Shown here: piece by piece, positions 52,781 through 61,771 of the stretch
Layout: each line of letters starts with the position of its first letter
Numbering within the stretch: position 1 is the stretch's first letter
Source of the DNA: Bacteroidota bacterium
Lineage (GTDB): Bacteria; Bacteroidota; Bacteroidia; Bacteroidales; Dysgonomonadaceae
Direction: 5' to 3'
NCBI GenBank assembly: GCA_023424395.1
Contig: JAFADY010000020.1
Span: 62,001 to 126,000, forward strand
Length of the DNA stretch: 64,000 nucleotides
Notes under the pieces: model-generated
The model's database searches: none
What the model was told of the DNA's origin: nothing
What the model saw: only the letters and a program-made list of their open reading frames with translations
Translations under genes and position numbers: made by a program

Positions 52781-55700
52781 CTATAGTTCTTTGATCCTTA
52801 TATTTCTGAATTTTACTTTAGAACCATGTCCCAAAAAACCGATATGCCCGGTTTTATTCAATAATCCGGGATGGTCTTTGCCGTCAACGGTTCCATTTTT
52901 GGATGCTTCGCGAATATTACCGTCCAAGATAGTAGCTCCGTTGAGGATTATCTTAATATTATCGCCATCGGCAATCACTTCCTGATAATTCCACTCGCCT
53001 GTAGGTTTCAAAAAACCGCGTTTGGCAGGAATCACCCCGTAAACGGAACCATGATATTGATATTCCTCCAAGTTTTCATAGATTGGAGCTTCGTTGTCGA
53101 GAATCTGTAATTCCATTCCTTCGTAAGCAGCATCACCTTCCATCGGGGTACGGATGCCTAAGCCATTATTTGCCCCCTGTGTGAGCATAAACTCGAAGCG
53201 GAAAATAAAGTTATCGAATTGGTCTTTAGTATAAAGATTTCCACCGTGTGCTTGGTTCGGGTACAACACGATAGCACCGTTTTCTAATACATAATCGGCG
53301 GTATTTCCCGTCCATTGATGCATATTTGTGCCGTCGAATAATACCTTGAATCCGTCTTTCTTTTCCTGAGACGACAATTCGAAAGGTTCGGGACGGGAAA
53401 TTTCTTTTATAAACAAATTACGGTATGCCACTTTGCTTCCGTGAGCTTGCAATTCTATTTGCTCGGCCGGGAAAATGGGTTTTGTCCTATCCCAAAAATT
53501 CTCCAGAATCACGTTATCGGTAACCAACTCATCATTAAGCCAAACCGAAACACGGTCGCCGATCATTTTTATATGAAATCGATTCCATTCACCCACTTTT
53601 TGGTCGGCAACTTTCATCGGTTTGCTTGGATTCACCTGATTATTGTACAATCCGCCCGAACCCACCTGAGCGCCTACATTTACGCGTGCCGTGTCCCAAA
53701 TCTGTACTTGCGGCGTTCCGCGCAAATAAATTCCTGCATCGGGTTCGGGGCCGGGATAGAGTTTCCAGTCAACGAGCATTTCAAAATCGCCGTATTGTTT
53801 TTCGGTGCAAAGATTATCGTAGCCTTTTCCGTCGAAAACGATCATTTCGTCTTCCACTTTCCAGTCTAATGCTATCTGTTTATCGGCTTTTATTTGTGCT
53901 GCCGCCAATTCACGTGCACTCATTGCCGCACGTTTGATGGGATTCTCCACCAATCCCTTCCATCCGTCCAGATTTTTTCCGTTGAACATCGATACAAAAC
54001 CGCCTTCAGTAGGATTTTCGGCAAGGAATTTCGCGATGGATTCACGTTGATAACCGGCATCGGGATTGTTAAGCGTTTTGCTTACTTTATTTAATAGAGC
54101 CGCCGTTTTGGCGCCGGCAAACGAAGGATTACTAAGGGCGATGTTCATTGCAGCTTGAGCAGCGATTTCGCTAAACGCCGGATTATCGAGATACGGCTCA
54201 ATAAACAACAACGATTGGTAAGAATTCGTGTTGCCCATCTGACTAAGAATAGCGGTTTTTTGCGCATCGGTTTGCGCGAACTGCATGGCTTCTTCCAGAT
54301 ACATACTTTTTACGGCACCAGTTTTGGCTGAGCGGCTTATGGTGCTTATCAGTGCATCGACAATTTTGCTTTTTTCGGCGTTATCCGCGCTTTTGCGGGC
54401 AAAATCGAGCAATGGATAGATCGCATCAAACGATTTCCATCCTGCAAGAGCATTGAATGCGGCTTCTTTGTTTCTTTCGGTTTCGGTGCTATATGCGTTT
54501 GTGATGGCGCCCATTGCCTGTTGCGAACCGCTATTTGACAGTGCGCTGTAATACAGATATTTATTACTGCTCGCATTCATTCTTGAGGTAACCAATGCCA
54601 GTTGTTCATTGGCAGGCAAATACGAAAGCCCTGCATTGATAGCGTTCTGAATGGAAGTAGTGTAAGCGGCATCAGATCGTTCGAGGAGCGAGAATAGATC
54701 GGCTAGGTTTTTATCCGTTGCCACATATTGCAACGTTTTGGCTGCTTCTGTCTTAATCACATCGTTGTTTTGAAACATTTGGTTGTAAACTAAATTGTAC
54801 TGACTTTCCATTTTGCGGTCGGCAATGAGTTGCAGAATGGCCGTTTTTCCGGCGTCGGTTGCGTCGTTAAATACCGATGCAAGCGTGTAAGAAATATCGC
54901 CTTTGTGAGTGGAAAGTGCATCTTTGGCGAGAGCTATGGTGTTTTCGTTGTCGCTTTTTAATAACCCTGCCAGAGCGAGCATCGATTCTTCGGTTCCGGC
55001 TTTTGCCAACGATGAAATAGCAGCGTGTTGCACCATTTCATTGGGCGATGTACTGTAACGGATGAATAATGGAAGTGAATGGCTTACATTTTGGTTTCCT
55101 AACCAATAAAGAAGCGCCATTAGTTTTTCGGGTGATGTTTTATCCGTTAATTCCTTCAGAACGAGTGCTGTCGTTTTTGCATCGTTTTGATACGGATAGG
55201 CACTTAAAACAGAAGTCAGATAATCGATATTTCCGTCTTTTAACGCTGCTTTCAAAATATTTGTCTTATTTGTGGAAGGCAATGACAACAACAATTTTGT
55301 CGCAGCAATCTTTACGTCTTGCAAGTTAAATTTCGTTGCGTTTTTTAATAACGAGTTGGCTTCTTTTTCTACCGTTTTTGGTTCGGATGAAGCCAAGCGG
55401 GTGAGCAAATTCAGATACGCCGGCGTTGCATTTTCTTTTTGATACGAGTAACCTGATTTTTCGGCGGCGTCTTTCAATGCTTTCAGCGATCTTGCCGATC
55501 CTGTTGTGCCGAGTGCGTTGTAGAGTACTTTTCGCATTGCGGGAGAAGGATTTTTGGCTAATACGTCAAGCAAAGCAGATTCAGCTTGCGCATAACCTGT
55601 CTGCGCCAAAGCGTTAATCATGTTCATCCTTGTTTGTTCCGATGCGGAATTTTGCAACGCCGACAATAAAGCAGAATTGGCATTTCCCGTTCCGATGGAA

Positions 55701-56164
55701 ACCAATGCCTGCGAAGCAGGGCCTGAAAGGCGGCTATCGGAAAGGAGGTTGGATAAGGCAGCCACGTTGTCGTCGGCGCCGATTTTTTCCAATTGACGGA
55801 TAATCGTTGCTTTGATCTCATCATCGAGCGATTGCCTCAATGCTTTTTGATAAGCACCAGCTGCGACAGCTCTTTTTGCGGCATCGTTCGCCACAAAATT
55901 TGTCCATCCGCTGATGGCGTAATCAACGGTTTCGTTGCTTTTGTTTCCGGGGGGATTCAAGCTGCCGATTAAATCCAATAATCCGGCTTCGCCGGTTGAA
56001 ACCAAATCCGTCATTACTTGATTGTAGCGGTCGGGCGTTTCGGCAGGAAGTTGTGCCAACGCGTCGGCAATAATGGTTGATTGTATTCTGTTCTGCGGCA
56101 TTTGAGCCAATAAAGCACTCGCCGAAAACAAACAAATTATGAGTGTATAAAGTATTTTTTTCAT
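52781..56164 (-). CDS. exported HEAT-repeat protein with two DUF1080 domains
   Basis: A 1127-residue exported protein (signal KKILYTLIICLFSASALLAQ). About 650 residues of HEAT-like helical repeats come first, for example SALQNSASEQTRMNMINALA and EMVQHAAISSLAKAGTEESM. Two 3-keto-disaccharide hydrolase (DUF1080) domains follow: near GGFVSMFNGKNLDGWKGLVE and near DGFKVLFDGTNMHQWTGNTA, each with a jelly-roll pattern ending GSKVAYRNLFIKEI and GSKVKFRNIRIKEL. It may act on 3-keto-glycosides made by the adjacent oxidoreductase (gap 30 bases). This pairing with a Gfo/Idh/MocA enzyme is frequent in Bacteroidota; the substrate is inferred. Confidence 0.88.
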   Translation of the reverse strand: MKKILYTLIICLFSASALLAQMPQNRIQSTIIADALAQLPAETPDRYNQVMTDLVSTGEAGLLDLIGSLNPPGNKSNETVDYAISGWTNFVANDAAKRAVAAGAYQKALRQSLDDEIKATIIRQLEKIGADDNVAALSNLLSDSRLSGPASQALVSIGTGNANSALLSALQNSASEQTRMNMINALAQTGYAQAESALLDVLAKNPSPAMRKVLYNALGTTGSARSLKALKDAAEKSGYSYQKENATPAYLNLLTRLASSEPKTVEKEANSLLKNATKFNLQDVKIAATKLLLSLPSTNKTNILKAALKDGNIDYLTSVLSAYPYQNDAKTTALVLKELTDKTSPEKLMALLYWLGNQNVSHSLPLFIRYSTSPNEMVQHAAISSLAKAGTEESMLALAGLLKSDNENTIALAKDALSTHKGDISYTLASVFNDATDAGKTAILQLIADRKMESQYNLVYNQMFQNNDVIKTEAAKTLQYVATDKNLADLFSLLERSDAAYTTSIQNAINAGLSYLPANEQLALVTSRMNASSNKYLYYSALSNSGSQQAMGAITNAYSTETERNKEAAFNALAGWKSFDAIYPLLDFARKSADNAEKSKIVDALISTISRSAKTGAVKSMYLEEAMQFAQTDAQKTAILSQMGNTNSYQSLLFIEPYLDNPAFSEIAAQAAMNIALSNPSFAGAKTAALLNKVSKTLNNPDAGYQRESIAKFLAENPTEGGFVSMFNGKNLDGWKGLVENPIKRAAMSARELAAAQIKADKQIALDWKVEDEMIVFDGKGYDNLCTEKQYGDFEMLVDWKLYPGPEPDAGIYLRGTPQVQIWDTARVNVGAQVGSGGLYNNQVNPSKPMKVADQKVGEWNRFHIKMIGDRVSVWLNDELVTDNVILENFWDRTKPIFPAEQIELQAHGSKVAYRNLFIKEISRPEPFELSSQEKKDGFKVLFDGTNMHQWTGNTADYVLENGAIVLYPNQAHGGNLYTKDQFDNFIFRFEFMLTQGANNGLGIRTPMEGDAAYEGMELQILDNEAPIYENLEEYQYHGSVYGVIPAKRGFLKPTGEWNYQEVIADGDNIKIILNGATILDGNIREASKNGTVDGKDHPGLLNKTGHIGFLGHGSKVKFRNIRIKEL

Positions 56165-56194
56165 TTTATAATTCATGTTTCAACGTTTGGTGTA

Positions 56195-57448
56195 TTAAAT
56201 TGTCCAAGGTGTCCGCATGGGTTGATCCACGAGTCTGTTGGCTTGTTCGTCGTCAATAAATAATTGTTTAACCGGATCAAAATTCAGCGTACGGTTTAAC
56301 CGGAGCGCTACCAATCCCATGTTAACGATAGTTGCTGAACGATGCCCGTTGATCTCATTCAACGCGAATTTCTGACGATTACGTATGCTATTTATAAAAT
56401 TGGTATTCTGCGCCGGAGGTTCCGGAAAATCGGCCAATTTCTTTTGCCAGTTCGGAATATCACATACGAAGTTTTTATACACATTTCCGTTAGGCCCTGC
56501 AATGTAAGGTGTGTCGGGCTTTCCGTAATCGCCACCCCAGAGAATAATCTGACACCCATCGTCATACGTGTACGTTATACTGCGCCATGTACCAACGGCG
56601 TCGGGATGTTGTTGCGGGGCGTCTACTTCCACTTTTACGGGACTCGTGTTATCTTTTCCCAACATATATTGCACCGGATCTATATAGTGTTGCCCCATAT
56701 CGCCCAATCCGCCGCCATCATAATCCCAATATCCCCGGAAAGTGCTGTGCACACGATGCGCATTGTAAGGTTTGTAAGGCGCCGGGCCGAGCCACATGTT
56801 ATAATCGAGTTCTGCAGGAATAGGTTGCGGCTCCAAATGTGTTTTTCCAACCCAAAAGAATTTCCAATCGAAACCGGTGTGTTTGCTGATAGTAACTTTC
56901 AACGGCCAGCCAAGCATACCACTGTCGATAAGTTTCTTGAGCGGTTTCACGGGCGTTCCCAAACCGTAGAATTGATCTTTGAAACGGAACCATGTATTTA
57001 ACCGAAAAATATTCCCATGCTGCTGAATGGCCTCCACCACACGTTTGCTTTCGCCAATGGTGCGTGTCATCGGTTTTTCGCAGAAAATGTCTTTTCCGGC
57101 TTTAGCCGCTTCAACCGACATGATGCCATGCCAATGCGGCGGTGTGGCAATATGTACGATATCTACATGCTTATCTAAAATCAAATCACGAAAATCGTGA
57201 TACAGGTTGATTTTGTCTTTTACCATAGCCGCAGCCTGGTTGAGATGGTTCTTATCCACATCGCACATGGCAACAACACGCGTATTGTCATAACGTATAT
57301 GGCCGCGTCCCATATTTCCTACGCCGATAATGCCTTTAGTTAATTCATCGCTTGGCGCGATAAAACCTTTTCCCAACACATTTCGGGGTACAACTGTAAG
57401 AAGCGTTAAGCCCCCCACGGATTTAAGAAATTGTCTTCTGGTAGTCAT
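56195..57448 (-). CDS. Tat-exported Gfo/Idh/MocA oxidoreductase
   Basis: A 417-residue NAD(P)-dependent sugar dehydrogenase-like enzyme. The twin-arginine signal is TTRRQFLKSVGGLTLLTVVP. A Rossmann fold with GIIGVGNMGRGHIRYD is followed by the substrate-site EKP motif in AAKAGKDIFCEKPMTRTIGE. Later residues of the C-terminal domain (GGGLGDMGQHYIDPVQYMLG with the likely catalytic His) complete the pattern. It is probably co-transcribed with the DUF1080 protein, suggesting oxidation of a sugar to a 3-keto form followed by hydrolysis. I chose the ATG at 57448 because the preceding 21 codons form no signal. Confidence 0.9.
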   Translation of the reverse strand: MTTRRQFLKSVGGLTLLTVVPRNVLGKGFIAPSDELTKGIIGVGNMGRGHIRYDNTRVVAMCDVDKNHLNQAAAMVKDKINLYHDFRDLILDKHVDIVHIATPPHWHGIMSVEAAKAGKDIFCEKPMTRTIGESKRVVEAIQQHGNIFRLNTWFRFKDQFYGLGTPVKPLKKLIDSGMLGWPLKVTISKHTGFDWKFFWVGKTHLEPQPIPAELDYNMWLGPAPYKPYNAHRVHSTFRGYWDYDGGGLGDMGQHYIDPVQYMLGKDNTSPVKVEVDAPQQHPDAVGTWRSITYTYDDGCQIILWGGDYGKPDTPYIAGPNGNVYKNFVCDIPNWQKKLADFPEPPAQNTNFINSIRNRQKFALNEINGHRSATIVNMGLVALRLNRTLNFDPVKQLFIDDEQANRLVDQPMRTPWTI

Positions 57449-57576
57449 TTTTGATTTGGAATTATGATAATTAGATTTCGTAAAGATAAAAAAAATAGAG
57501 CAAAAAGCCACTCTTTTTGCGATGAATGAATTTCGATAATAGCAAAAATAAATAACGAAATAAAGATTTTGAAAAT

Positions 57577-58062
57577 TTATTCCGAACTTACTGCTTCTTT
57601 TACTTTCACGCCCACTTTTTCGATGCCGCGAATAGGCTCGTCGCGCATGCCTTGACGGATTTGAATGGAGTATGTGGAATCGGGATACAAGGGAAGAGCG
57701 GTTTTATAGGGAATCGATAATTGATAAAGCCCACCGGAACCGCTGCCGTGCCATTTGCCGTAAATATCAGCAAGTTCTATTTGGAGGGTATCGGATGTAA
57801 AATTTGTATCTTGCAGATTTTGGGTGATAAACAGCCACAGATTCTGGTAGGGGAATTGATTGTTGTTGGTGAGCTCAATAGAAATATCGTAACGTTTGCC
57901 CGTAGTCACGGCTATGGAATCCATGGTAAAATTCGACACGCTGTCTTTGCTCCACTTCGCTTGCGGAATATGCTTGAAGCGATAATAAACCTCTCCTTTG
58001 TTACAACCCGAAAAGAGAATAGCGAAACAAACAAAAAGCGCGAATGAAAACTTAACTTTCAT
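57577..58062 (-). CDS. gldH: gliding motility lipoprotein GldH
   Basis: A 161-residue lipoprotein of the GldH family. The lipobox is LFSGC (Cys20), after FSFALFVCFAI. The mature part has YYRFKHIPQAKWSKDSVSNF, SIELTNNNQFPYQNLWLFIT, then LADIYGKWHGSGSGGLYQLS and the C-terminus RGIEKVGVKVKEA. GldH is needed for gliding in flavobacteria and is retained in Bacteroidales, where it is tied to type IX secretion, though its exact role is unclear. It follows the PSP1 gene, overlapping by 11 bases. No damage is seen. Confidence 0.9.
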   Translation of the reverse strand: MKVKFSFALFVCFAILFSGCNKGEVYYRFKHIPQAKWSKDSVSNFTMDSIAVTTGKRYDISIELTNNNQFPYQNLWLFITQNLQDTNFTSDTLQIELADIYGKWHGSGSGGLYQLSIPYKTALPLYPDSTYSIQIRQGMRDEPIRGIEKVGVKVKEAVSSE

Positions 58063-59260
58063 TATTTGAATTAGATTTTGGGCCCTGTCCCCGATTGCCG
58101 GTACGTCTTTTCTTGGAACGCCTTCTTTTGTTCTTCGATTTATCGGTCTCTTTATTATCGAACCGGGTAATGCTGTTATCTTCCAATAAATCGTTATTGA
58201 AAGAAGGTTCGGACTTGGTATTTTGATCGGATTCTAAGTTAAGTTTCGCGGGTTTTTTCCCTTTTTTATTCATATCGATGATATGGAAAGCCCTTTCTCT
58301 CGAAATATTTTCCAGGTTAGAAGCAGAATTCTTATCCGTTGAATAGGTGATAATTCCGGAGAGGATGTCGGTTTTGAAATGATAATAATCGCTGTCTTTG
58401 GTTTGCAGCACCACCTCGCGAGAGGGCAATTTCCGGCTGGCTTCTACGTAAGCATCTACTTCGTAGTTCATGCAACACTTCAGTTTACCGCACTGGCCGG
58501 CCAGTTTTTGCGGATTGAACGAAATATCTTGATAACGAGCCGCCGAAGTAGATACCGATACAAAACTCGACATCCAGCTGCTGCAGCAAAGTTCGCGTCC
58601 GCAAGGGCCTACGCCCCCGATGCGCCCCGCTTCCTGGCGCGCGCCGATCTGTTTCATTTCGATCTTCACCCGGAACTCCGAAGCAAACAATTTTATCAAC
58701 TGCCGGAAATCTACCCTCCCCTCGGCAATGTAGTAAAAAATAGCTTTGTTGCCATCGCCCTGATATTCAACATCTCCAATTTTCATATCCAGTCCAAGGT
58801 CTAACGCAATTTCACGCGAGCGTATCATCGTGGGCGCTTCCTTCGACTTAGCCAGTTCGTACTTTTCCATATCGGACGGCCGAGCCACCCGATAAACACG
58901 CCTGATGCCGCCGTTGGTATCTTCGCGATAATTGTTCTTCTTCATTTGCGACAAAACAAGCTTGCCGGTAAGCGTAACCATGCCTATATCGTGGCCGGGC
59001 ATTGCCTCAACGGCAACCGTATCGCCCAATTTCAACTCCAGATTATTGCTGTTCAAATAATAACCCTTGCGGGTATTCTTAAACTGAACCTCCACCATGT
59101 TGGTGGTTCGTTGCAACTCGGGAAAATCGTACAGCCAATCGTAAGTATGCAGTTTGGTGGAATGTTTGGGGCAGCCTTTGCAGTAACCGGTGTTCTTCAC
59201 CGTGCCCTCCCGCACAGGAGTTATATCCGCCAATTTATCGTAAATCAATTCTTTATCCAT
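58052..59260 (-). CDS. PSP1-domain protein (RicT-like)
   Basis: A 402-residue cytosolic protein with a central PSP1 domain: VEVQFKNTRKGYYLNSNNLE, MPGHDIGMVTLTGKLVLSQM, and the Cys-rich core GVGPCGRELCCSSWMSSFVS and CGKLKCCMNYEVDAYVEASR. The three CC/C clusters can bind metal, as in RicT. The C-terminal tail is basic and disordered (KNKRRRSKKRRTGNRGQGPK). I preferred ATG 59260 (DKELIYDKLADITPV); the frame is open to a TTG at 59335, directly after holB. The role in Bacteroidota is uncertain. The neighbouring gldH and holB are its usual companions. Confidence 0.88.
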   Translation of the reverse strand: MDKELIYDKLADITPVREGTVKNTGYCKGCPKHSTKLHTYDWLYDFPELQRTTNMVEVQFKNTRKGYYLNSNNLELKLGDTVAVEAMPGHDIGMVTLTGKLVLSQMKKNNYREDTNGGIRRVYRVARPSDMEKYELAKSKEAPTMIRSREIALDLGLDMKIGDVEYQGDGNKAIFYYIAEGRVDFRQLIKLFASEFRVKIEMKQIGARQEAGRIGGVGPCGRELCCSSWMSSFVSVSTSAARYQDISFNPQKLAGQCGKLKCCMNYEVDAYVEASRKLPSREVVLQTKDSDYYHFKTDILSGIITYSTDKNSASNLENISRERAFHIIDMNKKGKKPAKLNLESDQNTKSEPSFNNDLLEDNSITRFDNKETDKSKNKRRRSKKRRTGNRGQGPKSNSNNES

Positions 59261-59336
59261 TCTTATATCGAAGCGGAATGATCCGCCTAATTTTTGATTA
59301 TTTATCAGAGTACCTTCGTCACTCGCAAGGTACAAA

Positions 59337-60446
59337 TTATTTTTTTAACAACATGGTGGATTTTAAGCATAAATCCAGAAAAATGATCTTCGCGTTGCCG
59401 TTTTGCTCTATTTGCCTGTAGGCAAGCGAGAATTCGTCGTTGAACCGGTTGATGTTGGTTTCGTTGATGTAGGGCGCGAAACGCATACCGAAAAGCGACT
59501 CGTCCTGATTGAGATAAACCATTTCGGGTGCGTTGAGGTTGCTAATGAAATATTCCCTGAAAAGTCTGAGGCTGTAAAGCAGAAAACTTTTTTGCATCTC
59601 GCGCCCTATAGAGGCAATTTGGGCAGCAATGGCTTTGATGGGTTTTATTTTCCTCGATACCGAGGCGCGCATCATTTCCTGAAACAACGAAAAAAGGTAA
59701 TTGTTATCGTCGGCAGAGCGGAGAATTTGCAACGCCCGGGAGAAACTTCCGTTGGCGATGTGCGTTACCGATTGTGCCATTTGCTTTTCGAGCCCATGGA
59801 TGTTTTGCAGCGCCGATACCATTTCATCGGCCTCGATGGCGCGGATGTGCAACGGCTGACAACGCGACTGAATGGTGGTGAGCACGTTCTCCAAGTCTTC
59901 CGATACCAACAGAAAAACCGTATTCTGCGGCGGTTCTTCTATCATTTTCAACAGTTTGTTGGCACATGCCTCGTGCATTTTTTCGGGTAGCCAAACGATC
60001 ATTATCTTATAAGGCGCTTCGTACACCTTGAGGTTGAGCTTGCGAATGATCTCGTCGCTCTCTTTGGAGTAGATGATACCTTGCGCGTTTTCGGCCTGAA
60101 TAAAGTTGAGCCAATCGTTGAGATTGAAGTAAGCGTTTCCGTGCAGGAATTCGCGCCATTCGGTCAGGTACTCGTCGCTGGTTTTCGATTTCACTACCGG
60201 AAACACAAAATGCAGGTCGGGATGTTGCAGTTTATCGAATTTCCGGCACGAGGGGCATACCCCGCACGATTCCTCCGCTTGCCGGTTCTCGCAGTTCAGG
60301 TATCGGGCGTAGGCAATGGCCAGCGGCAATTTCCCCACCCCTTCGGGGCCGTAAAAAAGGCGCGCATGCGGCACAAAACCTTTTTGAACGGATTCTGTCA
60401 GATGCCTTTTTACGTCGTGAAGCCCTATGATATCCTGAAAATACAT
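59337..60446 (-). CDS. holB: DNA polymerase III delta' subunit
   Basis: A 369-residue clamp-loader subunit. The AAA+ fold begins DVKRHLTESVQKGFVPHARL, with a P-loop GPEGVGKLPLAIAYARY that keeps the lysine but has Leu in place of Ser/Thr, as in the ATP-inactive delta' subunit. The zinc module is CGVCPSCRKF near residue 66. The segment TVFLLVSEDLENVLTTIQSR gives the SRC motif (IQSRCQPLHIRAI). It is followed by the PSP1 gene with only one base between. The assignment rests on the modified P-loop and SRC motif. Confidence 0.92.
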   Translation of the reverse strand: MYFQDIIGLHDVKRHLTESVQKGFVPHARLFYGPEGVGKLPLAIAYARYLNCENRQAEESCGVCPSCRKFDKLQHPDLHFVFPVVKSKTSDEYLTEWREFLHGNAYFNLNDWLNFIQAENAQGIIYSKESDEIIRKLNLKVYEAPYKIMIVWLPEKMHEACANKLLKMIEEPPQNTVFLLVSEDLENVLTTIQSRCQPLHIRAIEADEMVSALQNIHGLEKQMAQSVTHIANGSFSRALQILRSADDNNYLFSLFQEMMRASVSRKIKPIKAIAAQIASIGREMQKSFLLYSLRLFREYFISNLNAPEMVYLNQDESLFGMRFAPYINETNINRFNDEFSLAYRQIEQNGNAKIIFLDLCLKSTMLLKK

Positions 60447-60705
60447 GCCGAAAATGAGTTCTCAATTATGCTGCAAAAATAATGAAAAAGAGTGAATTTA
60501 GAAAAGAACGCATTTTATTGATGAAAATTTGTCAATAAACAAGAAAAAATACCGCATGTTAACCGTATCTTAAAATTTTAATTATTCCTTCGTTCACTTT
60601 CGCCAGCCTGACGGATGCAGTCTATACAAAAAAGAAAATCCTTCTTCACCCATGAGTAAAGAAAGATAATAAAATATGTTGATTTACTTTTGGAGGAGGA
60701 CTTTT

Positions 60706-61722
60706 TTAATACCGCCTGTCGCGCATGGTCGCGGAACTTCTCGCGGGAGCGGAAGAAGAGGACGAAGAAGAAGTATTGTTCCTTCTGATAGAACTTCTTC
60801 TGGGCCTTAATATCCTTCGGCTTTGGTTTTCCTCTTGTTGAACGGTTGTTGTATCGGTATTTTCACGCCATAAATTATCTTCGAAATGCTTTAGCTGTTG
60901 CTCTATTTTTTCTTGCTCGGCTTTCATTTCTTCGGGTGTGGAGGCGTATTGCGCCACGGCGAGGTTGCGCAGGTTAGTTGTTTTATAGATCTCGCCATCG
61001 TAATTGTTCTTGCGGAAAAAGTCGTCGATAGTCCCGGTCATTGTATTGTTGAGGCTCGATGTCATAATGGGCATACGCAAAGCATACGGGCGTATTTCTT
61101 CGTAAGGGATCCAAAACAGCGGATAACGAACCGTACTTGCTTCGTAATCGCCCTGACGGTGAATGATGGGACAAACGGCTAACGGTTCCACACCGTAATT
61201 GGAGGTTCCGGTTTCAAAGAAATAAGCCTCTTTTAAATAATATCCCTGCACTTCGTTGCTCGGGATATCCACATCTTCCACCACGATGTTGCCGTTGGCA
61301 GTGGTATAGTAAATGCCGAACCTGTCTAACAATTCTTGGAAATCGATCTTAAACTCGTCCGTAAATATCTCGCGTCCGTCTAAATATTCGTAAGCGTTTA
61401 TATGGCCTTCGGCAAGGAGTTTAAATATCATGGTGAAGAGGTTCATGCGGCCTTCTTCTGGCATTACCGGGTAGTAAAGCGGCGCGTTCCCTTCTTTCGA
61501 CAGGTCGAGATAGCGATAAATTTCGCGCATCCATTTCGCGTCGGAAACGTCGGTGGTTTGTGTTCTGTTCATTTGAGCGGCGCGCGTAGTCAACCCGATG
61601 GAGCTCTCTGAACTTTTTCTCTCGCCTGTTTGCATCAATCGCTCCCTTGCCGTTTGGGCAAAAGAATCGGATACAAAAACAGTGAATAATATAATTAGTA
61701 AACCGGTTATTTTTGTTTTCAT
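60706..61722 (-). CDS. gldN: type IX secretion/gliding protein GldN (PorN)
   Basis: A 338-residue periplasmic protein. The signal is KTKITGLLIILFTVFVSDSFAQ. Family-typical segments include AKWMREIYRYLDLSKEGNAP, NLFTMIFKLLAEGHINAYEY and QGYYLKEAYFFETGTSNYGV. GldN/PorN forms the ring with GldK at the outer membrane on top of the GldLM motor. A Ser/Arg-rich tail (SSSSSSAPARSSATMRDRRY-like) ends the protein. The order gldL-gldM-gldN is conserved, and it lies 50 bases after gldM. Confidence 0.93.
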   Translation of the reverse strand: MKTKITGLLIILFTVFVSDSFAQTARERLMQTGERKSSESSIGLTTRAAQMNRTQTTDVSDAKWMREIYRYLDLSKEGNAPLYYPVMPEEGRMNLFTMIFKLLAEGHINAYEYLDGREIFTDEFKIDFQELLDRFGIYYTTANGNIVVEDVDIPSNEVQGYYLKEAYFFETGTSNYGVEPLAVCPIIHRQGDYEASTVRYPLFWIPYEEIRPYALRMPIMTSSLNNTMTGTIDDFFRKNNYDGEIYKTTNLRNLAVAQYASTPEEMKAEQEKIEQQLKHFEDNLWRENTDTTTVQQEENQSRRILRPRRSSIRRNNTSSSSSSSAPARSSATMRDRRY

Positions 61723-61771
61723 TTTATATGGTTTTGCACTCAATCAAAAATCGTAAATCAAAAATCGTAAA

